A stretch of DNA of 34,062 nucleotides from an uncultured Clostridia bacterium (GCA_947168085.1 CAMVKM010000006.1:1-34062), one strand, 5' to 3'; numbered from the stretch's first letter, positions 1 to 9,210 are shown. Numbers and translations: made by a program. The notes: generated by a model from the sequence alone, not told the origin.

Positions 1-77
1 CTCTTATTAAATTTCCATATTGAAAAAATATAAAACGAGAAAAAATATTTTATTTTTTAATAATAAAATAGAAAAAA

Positions 78-149
78 ATGGAAGAAAATATACAACAAGG
101 AAATGTAGTGTGGGTCAAATTAAAAGGTTATCCATGGTGGCCAGGTATC
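78..149 (+). CDS. Eukaryotic exon 1 of a PWWP-domain protein (MEENIQQGNVVWVKLKGYPWWPGI)
   Basis: Translation contains the diagnostic PWWP core 'VWVKLKGYPWWPGI'; the reading frame then runs into a GTAAGT donor site; surrounding sequence is extremely AT-rich. Confidence 0.85.
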
Positions 150-203
150 GTAAGTACTAATCATAATTAATAAAAATATCTAAATATTATCTATATGTAA
201 TAG
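150..203 (+). other. Spliceosomal intron, 54 nt, phase 0 (GTAAGT...TAG)
   Basis: Canonical GTAAGT donor at 150 and TAG acceptor at 201-203; removal joins PWWPGI to IERILSPQEYNVKFF in frame, while the unspliced frame hits a stop. The alternative acceptor at 207 breaks the frame. Confidence 0.8.
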
Positions 204-560
204 ATAGAAAGAATTTTATCTCCTCAAGAATACAATGTTAAATTTTTTATTGAACTTTCAGAAAGTAAAATAAATATAAGTAAAATAAGACCTTTTGATA
301 AATATAAAGAAGAATTCAGCAAAACAAAACTTAAAAATTTAAAAAATATAATAAAAATTGCAGATATAGTATCTAAAGGTGAAATGAGCTTTGAACAACA
401 TATAAAATTTGTCAAGAAAGGACTGAGGCTGTTCGAAGAACAATATTCAGAATTAAAAAAAATTAATAAAGAAAAAGAATTTCAAGAAAAAAAGAAAGAA
501 AAAGAAAGAATAAATTGTATTAAAAATATGAAAAAATTCAAAAAGATTAGAAAACCTAAA
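204..560 (+). CDS. Exon 2 of the PWWP-domain protein, 3' truncated at the chimeric junction
   Basis: IERILSPQEYNVKFFIELSESKINISKIRPFDKYKEEFSKTKLKNLKNIIKIADIVS... matches the second half of the PWWP fold (Y.V.FF...I.PFD.Y..EF...) followed by a Lys/Glu-rich helix; in frame with ORF 384..608. Confidence 0.75.
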
Positions 561-590
561 CTTTTGGGAAAAAAGAACAAATGCAAAAAA
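540..590. other. Probable chimeric junction between eukaryotic and bacterial sequence
   Basis: Composition and codon usage change here; the bacterial coiled-coil frame is open from 560, whereas the eukaryotic frame degenerates to poly-Lys and stops at 608. Confidence 0.65.
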
Positions 591-910
591 AACAAGCCGA
601 AAAACTAAAAAAACAGCAAGAAAGGTTGCGTTTGAAGGCAGAAAGAGAAAAACTTAGAAAAGCTTTGCGTGAACAAGAGAAAAAAGAAAAAGCAGAACAA
701 GCCAAACTTTTACAACAACAAAAAGAACAACTTGAAAAAAACAAAAGCAAAACTTTGGGGAAAAAGAGAAAAACCAAAAAAATTAGGGGGCTTAATTTTG
801 ACAAGTATGATGGCTTGTCGGCACTTGACAGAAATCAAAGGATAAAAAACGACAACTATAAAAAGATTTTGCATGATCAAAAGAAAAAACAACCAAAAAC
901 CAAAAACTAA
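581..910 (+). CDS. Lys/Glu/Gln-rich coiled-coil hypothetical protein, probably 5' truncated by the junction
   Basis: Open frame with heptad-like KKQAEKLKKQQERLRLKAE..., stop at 910; no convincing RBS at 581, so the native start probably lay upstream. Confidence 0.6.
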   Translation: MQKKQAEKLKKQQERLRLKAEREKLRKALREQEKKEKAEQAKLLQQQKEQLEKNKSKTLGKKRKTKKIRGLNFDKYDGLSALDRNQRIKNDNYKKILHDQKKKQPKTKN

Positions 911-931
911 TTTTAGTTAAAGGAGGGTAAC

Positions 932-1705
932 ATGGCAAAAAAAGAAAAAACCAAAAGCAAAACGGCAAAAGTGTTAAACATCATTTCACTAGTTTTGTTG
1001 GCTCTTTGTGCAACAGTTTTAGTTTACACAACAATTTCATATGCCAAAAAAGGCTTTGTAAGTTTTTTTAGTTATTCTTTTCATGTTATCCAAACAGAAT
1101 CCATGGAACCTGACATGAAAGTTGGGGATTTGGTTGTTGTAAAGCAGGTTCCTTACAGCGATATAAAAGTTGGCGATGACATTTTGTTTAAGTGTGAAGA
1201 TTCAAGTTTGCCAGTTTATGGAAAATACATAATTCACCGAGTTATTGAACTAACTGAAACCGAAGGGGTTTACAGAACTAAAGGAATTCACAATCCAAAT
1301 CCAGACAATGTTTTAAGCAAGGCCGAAGGCAAAGCTGTTGCTGTTAGCTCAGCTTGGGGCGGAGTGTTTTCGTTTTTAACAAATTGGAAAAATGTGATTT
1401 TTGTGATTGGACTTGGTGGCGTTTTAATCTTTTCGATTTTTGAAATTTGTTCGGTTGTTTCTAATGCTTCAAAATTAAAGGCAGAAAAGAACAAACAAAA
1501 ACTTCAAAATGATGAAGAACTAAAAGAAAAATTGAAGAATGAACTTTTAGATGAAATCAAAAAAGAAGAGGATGAAAAGCAAAAAGTTGATGTAAATTTG
1601 TCAGAAGAAACTAACGAAAACCCAAATGAAGAAGACACAGCAAAACAAGAAGCTGTGGAAGAACAAGACACAACAAAAGATGAAAAGGGGGATGAAAACA
1701 CATGA
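932..1705 (+). CDS. sipW: Signal peptidase I, SipW/ER-type (S26B), with acidic C-terminal tail
   Basis: SD AAAGGAGG; two TM segments; 'QTESMEPDMKVGDLVVVKQV' Ser box and 'KYIIHRVIEL' His region typical of ER/SipW-type signal peptidases. Confidence 0.85.
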   Translation: MAKKEKTKSKTAKVLNIISLVLLALCATVLVYTTISYAKKGFVSFFSYSFHVIQTESMEPDMKVGDLVVVKQVPYSDIKVGDDILFKCEDSSLPVYGKYIIHRVIELTETEGVYRTKGIHNPNPDNVLSKAEGKAVAVSSAWGGVFSFLTNWKNVIFVIGLGGVLIFSIFEICSVVSNASKLKAEKNKQKLQNDEELKEKLKNELLDEIKKEEDEKQKVDVNLSEETNENPNEEDTAKQEAVEEQDTTKDEKGDENT

Positions 1706-3876
1706 AATACACCTTAAAAATATTTTTTGTTATGTTTGTCACAGCCGTTTTGTTGACGGGCATTATTTGGCTGTTTTCGAGTGCGGAAAGACAATTTGCT
1801 TTAAGTCAGTATCTAGAGATTAACAAAACTTCGGCAAATTCAATTCAATATGAACTTCAAGATAACATTGGAAAATGGACAGATGAAGAAGGTCATGTTG
1901 ATTATGAAGGACTTTTAAACAGTTTGCCAAAACATGATTTTCATTCGGTTTCAATTTTAAACAAAAATGGAACCATTGTTGTGTCAACCGACAGTGCAAT
2001 TCAAGGAGCTTTCATAAACACACTTGGTGATGGTGGGAAAGAAGCATTTTTTAATCCAAATGGTGCAAACTTTATGTTTAATGGTGATGCTTACTACTTT
2101 GCAAAAGTGATAAGTGATGATTACAGAGTTATGGGAATAATTCAAGAAGGAGAATTGGTTGTAACAAAAACAAAAATTTCGCTGTTAAATGTTGTGGAAT
2201 CAGTTGTTATTGTTGCAATCATAATGCTTTCACTGACATTACTTATCATGTTTTACAAACAAAGGTTTAATGTTTTGTACAAAGTTAAACCAGTAAACAA
2301 CTACACGCTGGCAACAACAAAAAATGGAAGCATTTTGTATGCTGACAAAAACTTTAACAACACTTTTGGACATGTGAAATTTAGAGAATGTTTTTTGAAT
2401 GAAAACAAAACATTTCAAGATGCATTAACATCAGGCAACTTGTTGCTGTTTGCTTTAAAAAACAAAGAAGACCAAGTAAAAAAAGTTGCTTTTAATGCTA
2501 CAAGAGGTTTGGGAGAATACAAACTTGTTGGAAGTGATGTAACTTCTTTTATGAACAAGCATGAAGAACTTTTAAATGAATTTGAAACAGATTCTCAAAC
2601 TGGGCTAAAAAACATTCATCCATTTAACAAAGAGTGGGAAGAATATGTTGACAGTGATTTTTATCAAGATGGATTAGTGTGCTTTTTGGGAATTCCAAAC
2701 ATGGATTACTATCGAACACTTTATGGTGAAGAAAACTTTTCAAAGGGTTTGAGATTTGTTTGTAACATGATTGAAAATCATTTAAAAGACTATGGAAACT
2801 TGTTTGCAGCAAAAGGAAATGTTTTTCTGTTTGTAAAAACAAAAGAGCAAAGAGAAAAATTTTTGAACAATGTTAAAAAAATTCAAGAAAAATTAAGTGA
2901 AACAATTAGTGTTTATGGCAACTTGATCAAACTTGACATTAGAATGGGAGTTGTTTTGCTTGCTGAGCTTAAAAAAGACACAGATGTGGAATATGTGTTT
3001 AATGCAGGAATGAGAGCTTTAAAATCAGCAAAAGATTTGGAAAATCCACCTTATTATTACATTCAAAAACACACCACTTTTGACATAAGCAACTATCAAC
3101 TAGTTACACATCAGTTAATAAATGAACTGATTGCTAAAGGTGCAATTGATGTTTATTTCCAACCACAAATAAAAATAAAAACAGAGCGTGTTGTTGGTTT
3201 TGAAGCATTGTTTAGGTTTTCGGATCCAAAAATAAAAAACATTAACATTTTTGATTTTATTGCATCAGCAGAAAGACATGGTTGTATCATTGAACTTGGA
3301 GAATTTATTTACAAAAGAGCCATGGATTTTGCTTGCTTGGTTCAAAAGTATAATATAGCTGTTTCTATCAACATTTCACCAATTCAGTTGATGCAAATGG
3401 GATTTATTGAAAAATTTTTACAAGAATACAAAAAACGCAATTTAAAACCAGGAATTATACATGTTGAAATTGTTGAAGGCACAATGATTTACTCAGTTAA
3501 TGATGTAATACAAAAACTTGAATTACTAAAAGCTAATGGAATTTATGCTGAAATTGATGATTTTGGTATTGCTTACTCATCAATGCTTTATTTGAAAAAG
3601 TTGCCTATTACAACCATAAAGATAGACAAAGCATTTATAGACAACATTGAAACAAGCCCAAAAGACAGAGATTTGATTAAAAACATTATTAACATAACAA
3701 AGGACTTTGGTTTAACTTGTATTGCAGAAGGTGTTGAAAGACAAGGTCAAAAAGACATTTTAAAGCAACTTGGTTGTGATATCATACAAGGTTACTACTA
3801 CTCGCAAGCAATACCAAAAGAAAAAGTTTTTCAATATATTAAAAAGATGAATAAAGATGTGGGAGAAAAATTATGA
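1702..3876 (+). CDS. Membrane-anchored degenerate-GGDEF / EAL domain protein (probable c-di-GMP phosphodiesterase)
   Basis: N-terminal TM, periplasmic-like sensor region, second TM; C-terminal FEALFRF, SINISP, VEIVEG, DDFG, KIDKAF, AEGVE and QGYYYSQAIP motifs; ATGA overlap with upstream gene. Confidence 0.9.
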   Translation: MKYTLKIFFVMFVTAVLLTGIIWLFSSAERQFALSQYLEINKTSANSIQYELQDNIGKWTDEEGHVDYEGLLNSLPKHDFHSVSILNKNGTIVVSTDSAIQGAFINTLGDGGKEAFFNPNGANFMFNGDAYYFAKVISDDYRVMGIIQEGELVVTKTKISLLNVVESVVIVAIIMLSLTLLIMFYKQRFNVLYKVKPVNNYTLATTKNGSILYADKNFNNTFGHVKFRECFLNENKTFQDALTSGNLLLFALKNKEDQVKKVAFNATRGLGEYKLVGSDVTSFMNKHEELLNEFETDSQTGLKNIHPFNKEWEEYVDSDFYQDGLVCFLGIPNMDYYRTLYGEENFSKGLRFVCNMIENHLKDYGNLFAAKGNVFLFVKTKEQREKFLNNVKKIQEKLSETISVYGNLIKLDIRMGVVLLAELKKDTDVEYVFNAGMRALKSAKDLENPPYYYIQKHTTFDISNYQLVTHQLINELIAKGAIDVYFQPQIKIKTERVVGFEALFRFSDPKIKNINIFDFIASAERHGCIIELGEFIYKRAMDFACLVQKYNIAVSINISPIQLMQMGFIEKFLQEYKKRNLKPGIIHVEIVEGTMIYSVNDVIQKLELLKANGIYAEIDDFGIAYSSMLYLKKLPITTIKIDKAFIDNIETSPKDRDLIKNIINITKDFGLTCIAEGVERQGQKDILKQLGCDIIQGYYYSQAIPKEKVFQYIKKMNKDVGEKL

Positions 3877-5444
3877 TACAAACACTTTTATTTAACATGT
3901 TGGCAAGCGGTGAAAGTTTGCCGTTTGATAATGGCACTTACATATTTTTTACAATACTGGCAATCGCAATATTGTCTGGACTTTGTGTTTTGCTTGTTTT
4001 TAGAATAAAAAAAGGATTAAAAGAAGCAAAACAATATGGCAATGACAAGGGTTTGATGTCTTTTGATCGCTTTAAGGTTGTTGTGGACAATTTGTGCAAA
4101 CAAAACACAAAAAAGTTAAAGTATGCCTTGTTTAGAGTGGACATAAGACACATTGATGACATTAAAAAAGCCATTGGTGAAGATCAAATGGAGGCAATTT
4201 ATGCTGAAATGACTTCAACAATTTTAAAATTGGCACCTTGGGGCATTCGTGTTGCCAAATTTGATAATGTTACATTTTTTGTTGCTATAAGCATTGATGA
4301 AGAAAGAACAATTGAAAATTTAAGCCAGTTGTTAATTGAAAATCTTGCAAAAAATTATGAAATTGGAACAGACATGAAAATTCCTGTTGTTGTTAACGTT
4401 GCAGCAGGAAATATTCCAGAAGCTGGAAAAAACATGAGTGAACTTCAAAATTCACTTGACATAACAATGGTAATGTCTAAAAGGCGTGGGGAAAACAGTT
4501 TTGTGCTTTACAACATTAAATATGTAAACGAAAACACTGATGAGTACAAGTATTATCACGAAATTAGAGAAGCGATTTCCAACAAAGAATTTATTTTGCA
4601 CTATCAACCAGTTGTAAGCACAGACAATTTTGAAGTTGTTAGTGCTGAAGCAGTTATGCGTTGGGCACACAAAACAAAAGGCATTTTGCCACCATCTGAA
4701 TTTTTAAACATTATGGAACAAACTGGTGACATAAATTGGGTTGGTTTTTGGTGCTTTGAAAAAATGTTAGAGCAATTTAGTGCTTGGCAAACAAATTATG
4801 AACAAAAATTTACCATTAGTTGTAACTTGTCTGAAAGGCAACTTTTGAACGCGGATTTGGCTGATGAACTTAAAAAAATTGTTCGAAAATACAAAATTGA
4901 ACCTTCTTGCATTATGCTTGAAATGGCAGATTTGGCAATGTACAATATGTCAGACATAGTTAAAAACAATGTGGACAAATTAGCACAATTTGGCATAAAA
5001 ATTTGTTTTGATGGTTTTGGTTCAAAAACAACTTCTTTAACTGTGCTTCAAGATTTTCCACTTAACACCATAAAATTAGCCAAAGCTTTTTGGTCAAAAA
5101 TTAATGAGTCATCAATAATTAAAGAAACCATAAAAATTTTAGTTGATTATGCAAAAGAAAAAAACATAATGCTTGTTGCTGTTGGTGTTGAAGACAAAGA
5201 TGAAATTGAAATGCTTCGTGAAAATGGAATTATTTTTATGCAAGGATTTATTTTTGCAAAACAAAAAGATCCAAAAGACTTTATTGCTGATGTTGTGTTC
5301 ACTCCATGGACAGAAACAATAAAAGAAAACACAGTTATTGAAGATAATGACAAAAACGAAGAAAAAATTGAAGACAAAAAAGACGTTGAAAGTGAACAAA
5401 CAAAAAAATCAAGCAAAAAAGATGAACAAAACGACAAAAACTAA
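3873..5444 (+). CDS. Membrane-anchored GGDEF-like/EAL-like protein with degenerate EAL catalytic residues
   Basis: EAL fold recognisable (FILHYQPVVS, QGFIFAK), but EAL->EAV, EITES->EMADL, DDFG->DGFG, KID->KLA and AEGVE->AVGVE; ATGA overlap with upstream gene. Confidence 0.85.
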   Translation: MIQTLLFNMLASGESLPFDNGTYIFFTILAIAILSGLCVLLVFRIKKGLKEAKQYGNDKGLMSFDRFKVVVDNLCKQNTKKLKYALFRVDIRHIDDIKKAIGEDQMEAIYAEMTSTILKLAPWGIRVAKFDNVTFFVAISIDEERTIENLSQLLIENLAKNYEIGTDMKIPVVVNVAAGNIPEAGKNMSELQNSLDITMVMSKRRGENSFVLYNIKYVNENTDEYKYYHEIREAISNKEFILHYQPVVSTDNFEVVSAEAVMRWAHKTKGILPPSEFLNIMEQTGDINWVGFWCFEKMLEQFSAWQTNYEQKFTISCNLSERQLLNADLADELKKIVRKYKIEPSCIMLEMADLAMYNMSDIVKNNVDKLAQFGIKICFDGFGSKTTSLTVLQDFPLNTIKLAKAFWSKINESSIIKETIKILVDYAKEKNIMLVAVGVEDKDEIEMLRENGIIFMQGFIFAKQKDPKDFIADVVFTPWTETIKENTVIEDNDKNEEKIEDKKDVESEQTKKSSKKDEQNDKN

Positions 5445-5529
5445 AAATATTTAATGAACTTGGTTTCAAGTTTTGCCTTTTAACAAAAATGTTATATAAC
5501 ATACATAATGTCAAACAAGGAGTTACAAT

Positions 5530-6243
5530 ATGGACTATGATATAGATTACAACAAATGTGCAAACATTTTTCACGCGTTTAGAGAACCTGAAAGAATTTC
5601 TCTTTTAAAGGATCTTTTAAAAGGTACAAAATCTTTAGAATCAGCCAGAAAATCCGTAAAAAATGCTTATTCGTGCTTATGTGAATTTGAAGACCTGGGA
5701 TTTATTGAGGAAATTTCGGACAGTAAAAACAAAAATGAATTTGTTTGGAAAATGTATGATGATGTTAAACCCTACATCAACAAAGTTTTGGATGATTTTG
5801 ATAAAATTGATGAGAATGTTGGAAGTAATCCTATTTGGAGTGTTGAAGAAAAATATGTTGTTGCTTCAATGCTAGCACACTGTCTTAGTGGTGGTGAGCG
5901 TCTTGTTGTGTTTAATACAATTTTAAACAGCTTAAAACCATTGACTCATAATGAAATTCAAGAAAAAGTAAGAATGTCAGAATCTTACAAAGTTGGTGTG
6001 TTTTGTAGAGATTTTAGCAAATTGTTTTTTGTCCGTGAAATGAAAGCGGCAAAAATTGATGGATTTGAACACGTTGCAAGAAAAAATGAAAAAGCATTTT
6101 ATGTGTCTGAACCATTGAAAAAACTTTGTAAACCAATTTTTAGGGATGTCAATGCATTGGCATGTAACACTCCGCACAAAATAACAAAACAACATTGCGC
6201 CTATGGAATCCCAAAATATTATCCAAAACATGAACCTAATTAG
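5530..6243 (+). CDS. ArsR-like winged-helix transcriptional regulator, possibly two wHTH units
   Basis: FREPERISLLKDLLKGTKSLESARKSVKNAYSCLCEFEDLGFIEEI resembles ArsR wHTH; a second helical unit follows; SD 'AAGGAG' upstream. Confidence 0.55.
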   Translation: MDYDIDYNKCANIFHAFREPERISLLKDLLKGTKSLESARKSVKNAYSCLCEFEDLGFIEEISDSKNKNEFVWKMYDDVKPYINKVLDDFDKIDENVGSNPIWSVEEKYVVASMLAHCLSGGERLVVFNTILNSLKPLTHNEIQEKVRMSESYKVGVFCRDFSKLFFVREMKAAKIDGFEHVARKNEKAFYVSEPLKKLCKPIFRDVNALACNTPHKITKQHCAYGIPKYYPKHEPN

Positions 6244-6262
6244 TTGAATAAACCTTTTTGCA

Positions 6263-6295
6263 AAAAACTCAAGTTATTTCAACTTGAGTTTTTTA
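6263..6295 (+). terminator. Rho-independent terminator
   Basis: CTCAAGTT-ATTTC-AACTTGAG stem followed by TTTTTT. Confidence 0.85.
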
Positions 6296-6432
6296 ATTCG
6301 TTCTTTGCTATTTTTTGTGGTTAAACATATATTTTTGTTTGACTTTTTTTGTGTTATTTGTTATATTTAACTAAGTTTAATTTAGGATATTGTTTTAAAA
6401 TTTTACATTTTTTTAAACAAAAAGGAAAAATT

Positions 6433-7146
6433 ATGGGAATTTTATTTTTAATTTTCACAGCAATCTTTGCTTTTGCTTTTATAACTTTTATTAGAAAATG
6501 GCACAATCTTGCATTGCTTTACACAATTGCAATTGGCTATGCTGTTAATGCAAACATTTTTAACGGTATGACAGTTCCAGTGGATGTTGGCGGCATTGTT
6601 TTTGCAATTGATTCAATTCTTTATACTGGCGCAATTTTTGCAATAATTATTTGCGCTCATGAGTTTAGCATAAGACATGCTCAAATTTTAACATCTTCAA
6701 CAATTGCTGCAATTTTGGTTAGTGCAGTGATTGAATTTATGGCAACAATATCTTATCAAGGTTACAACACGGCAGTTTTAACACACTTTTCTGGTTATGT
6801 TTTTTCGTCTATAGGGACTTTTGTTGCTGTTTGGCTTATGCTTGCAATTTTTAAAAGATTAAAGAAAAAAGGCGTTAATTTGTATTTAAATTTTGCGCTT
6901 TGTGTGTTTTTTGCCAATGTTGTAAACACAGCAATTTACTATGGATTTTTGATTTTGACAAGTGGAATTGTTGAAAACATGTGGTGTGTTTTGTTGGGCT
7001 CACTTATTGGAAAAGTTTTTTCAATTTGTTTGGGACTTTTTGGCTACTTTATCAATGAAAAATTTTGGATACCAAATTCAGTTAAACAACAGCAATTAAA
7101 TGAGCAAAATGTGGAAACTAAAAACGAAAAAGATTTAAAAAAGTAA
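6433..7146 (+). CDS. Polytopic integral membrane protein
   Basis: ATG at 6433 after SD AAAGGA; about seven hydrophobic segments. Confidence 0.65.
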   Translation: MGILFLIFTAIFAFAFITFIRKWHNLALLYTIAIGYAVNANIFNGMTVPVDVGGIVFAIDSILYTGAIFAIIICAHEFSIRHAQILTSSTIAAILVSAVIEFMATISYQGYNTAVLTHFSGYVFSSIGTFVAVWLMLAIFKRLKKKGVNLYLNFALCVFFANVVNTAIYYGFLILTSGIVENMWCVLLGSLIGKVFSICLGLFGYFINEKFWIPNSVKQQQLNEQNVETKNEKDLKK

Positions 7147-7214
7147 TATAATCACATAAGAAATAGATAAATAACACATTTTTGATGTTTGATAAATGTA
7201 AAAAAATAAGAATT

Positions 7215-7246
7215 AAAAAAAGACATTAATTTTTAATGTCTTTTTT
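7215..7246. terminator. Bidirectional terminator between convergent genes
   Basis: AAAAAAAGACATTAA-TTT-TTAATGTCTTTTTT. Confidence 0.8.
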
Positions 7247-7921
7247 GTTTTCTTCAAGTTTGTTTTGCTTGTTTTTTATTTTGTATAAAACAAATGCAAT
7301 CAAATAACCAATTCCTAAAAGTCCAACAGCAAAAGCAAAAGCAACCAAAAGTCCAGCTTGTGCAAATCCATACCAATCATAAAGTAAGTCAACTTTTCCA
7401 GTTTGATAGTTAAAGTGAGTCAGCACAATGGTTAAATAAAAAATAGCATATAAAACCAAGTGAATAAGTCCTAAAAAAGTATATTTAAATTTAAGTTTTG
7501 GTGCTTTTTCAAAAAACACAAAACTAATCACACAAAGCACAGGAATTGCAAAGTGAAAAAAGAAGTTTGCGTTTACATACATAGACAAATAGCCTTCATC
7601 ACAAAGCATTGCCAAAAGCAAAGCCACAACCAAGAAAGTTATGGTAAGATCAATAATTGCTATGTATCTTAACACAAACACCCAAGCTGGAATGGCTTTT
7701 TTGGTTTTGTTTTCTCTTAAGGAAAAAATTATATAAAGCAAAGCTGTTAGTCCACCCAAAATATTAGATTGAACTGTAAAAAATTTTATGAATTTTATGC
7801 CATGTTCTAAAATCTTTGTTTGCACAACATAAATTTCACCAAAACAAAGTACACATCCAGCCACAGCCATAAGAAAAATTACAATATTTAATGTTAACGC
7901 AATTTGTTGTGTTTTTGTCAT
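7226..7921 (-). CDS. Pr6Pr-like integral membrane protein
   Basis: Six hydrophobic segments; 'FFTVQSNILGGL', 'HF..P.....F' and 'YDWYGF' layout typical of Pr6Pr membrane proteins. Confidence 0.65.
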   Translation of the reverse strand: MTKTQQIALTLNIVIFLMAVAGCVLCFGEIYVVQTKILEHGIKFIKFFTVQSNILGGLTALLYIIFSLRENKTKKAIPAWVFVLRYIAIIDLTITFLVVALLLAMLCDEGYLSMYVNANFFFHFAIPVLCVISFVFFEKAPKLKFKYTFLGLIHLVLYAIFYLTIVLTHFNYQTGKVDLLYDWYGFAQAGLLVAFAFAVGLLGIGYLIAFVLYKIKNKQNKLEENKKDIKN

Positions 7922-8105
7922 TTGTTTATCCTTTTGTTTTTTTTTATTTTATAATAATTTTTTTTTAATGTCAACAAAATAGTCAAATTTATTAAAAATA
8001 TTTGCGGGGGGAATATGAAAAAAGCTTAAAAACTTTGCGATAAACAAAAAAAGCAAATAGTTTGATTGCTAAAACTTAAAAAAGCCAACAAAATTTTTAA
8101 AAAAA

Positions 8106-8137
8106 TTGAGACAGAAAAGCTTTGTTTGTGTTATAAT
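8106..8137 (+). promoter_or_regulatory. Candidate sigma-A promoter, extended -10 (TGTGTTATAATAAAA)
   Basis: TTGAGA 8106-8111 and TATAAT 8132-8137 with upstream TGTG; spacer is long (20 nt). Confidence 0.5.
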
Positions 8138-8166
8138 AAAATTGTTTAAGAAACAAGGGGTACTTT

Positions 8167-8841
8167 ATGGAAAAAACTAAAATGAAAAATTTTGGATTAG
8201 AAACACTTAAAGAATTGTTGCTTTCTGTGCTGGCTGGAATGTCTATTTCTTTTGGTTGTATTGCATTTTTGGTGTCTGGAAACAAAATTGTTGGAGCATT
8301 GTTTTTTGTGGTTGGGCTTTTTATGATTTTGAATTTCAGTTTTTCACTTTTTACCGGAAAAGTTTGTTACAGTTTTGACAACAAGCCAAGTTACATTTTA
8401 AGGCTGTTGTGGATTTGGATTGGCAATTTGCTGGGTGCGGCACTTATGGCTGTTATGGTTAATGCCACAAGGCTTGTAAATTTGCATGATGCTGTAAATG
8501 CTGTTGTGCAAACAAAACTTGATGACAACCTTTTAAGTTTGTTCTTTTTGGGAGTTTTTTGTAACATGCTTATTTTTCTTGCGGTTTATGGTTACAAAAA
8601 CTTTGAAAACATTTTAGCAAAAATGGTTGCACTGTTTTTTGGTGTTTCTGTTTTTGTTTTGTGTGGTTTTGAACACTGCATTGCCGATGCTTTTTACTTT
8701 GCTTTTGCTGGTTCATTTACTTGGAAAACGCTTTTGTGTCTTGTTATTATAACACTTGGAAACACTGTGGGCGGATTGTTTTTCCCAGCGCTGTTTAAAA
8801 CAATAAACTTTTTCAACAACAAAAAAGTAAACAAACAATAA
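8167..8841 (+). CDS. Formate/nitrite transporter (FNT) family protein
   Basis: Six TM helices; GFEHCIADAFYFAFAG and GNTVGGLFFPALFK motifs characteristic of the FocA/NirC family. Confidence 0.75.
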   Translation: MEKTKMKNFGLETLKELLLSVLAGMSISFGCIAFLVSGNKIVGALFFVVGLFMILNFSFSLFTGKVCYSFDNKPSYILRLLWIWIGNLLGAALMAVMVNATRLVNLHDAVNAVVQTKLDDNLLSLFFLGVFCNMLIFLAVYGYKNFENILAKMVALFFGVSVFVLCGFEHCIADAFYFAFAGSFTWKTLLCLVIITLGNTVGGLFFPALFKTINFFNNKKVNKQ

Positions 8842-8844
8842 AAA

Positions 8845-8871
8845 AATCCACCAAAATTGGTGGACTTTTTT
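8845..8871. terminator. Terminator hairpin between convergent genes
   Basis: TCCACC-AAAATT-GGTGGA followed by a T-run. Confidence 0.8.
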
Positions 8872-9202
8872 AGTTTAAAAATTTTAATACAGCAGATGAA
8901 ATGTTAAATCCATAATTTTTGTCTACCAGAAAAAAGTTTTTTAAATTTACAACATTTTGTGAAAAATTTAAAACTACTTTTCTTGTTTGGCAAGGTGATT
9001 TAAAAAGCCCAACATATTTTGTTGTTGTTTGATTGTTTTGTGTGATTTTTAAAACAACATATGATGAGTAAGTTTTAAGGCACACCCAAGAAAAATAATC
9101 TGACAGCGTTGTTTGTTTAATTAAAATGTTGTTGCTAGAAAAAATTTTTAAGTTTGCTGGAGCGTTTTTGCAAATGATTTTTAAAACTACTTGTTTTAAC
9201 AT
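8870..9202 (-). CDS. Hypothetical protein; divergent paralog of the C-terminal domain of the upstream gene
   Basis: C-terminus YVGLFKS...NFFLVDKNYGFNISSAVLKF parallels YVGVISV...SFTLTDANYSGLPISDATLNF of the adjacent gene; 8-bp gap. Confidence 0.6.
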   Translation of the reverse strand: MLKQVVLKIICKNAPANLKIFSSNNILIKQTTLSDYFSWVCLKTYSSYVVLKITQNNQTTTKYVGLFKSPCQTRKVVLNFSQNVVNLKNFFLVDKNYGFNISSAVLKFLN

Positions 9203-9210
9203 TTTGTTTT

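Noticed and set aside
384-608. 74-aa bacterial protein as listed in the ORF track
   Set aside because: Its ATG is an internal Met of eukaryotic exon 2; the frame begins at 78 after splicing, and its last residues are probably across the chimeric join
556-892. Minus-strand Phe/Ser/Cys-rich ORFs opposite the first bacterial gene
   Set aside because: Antisense of poly-Lys/Glu codons; composition artefact
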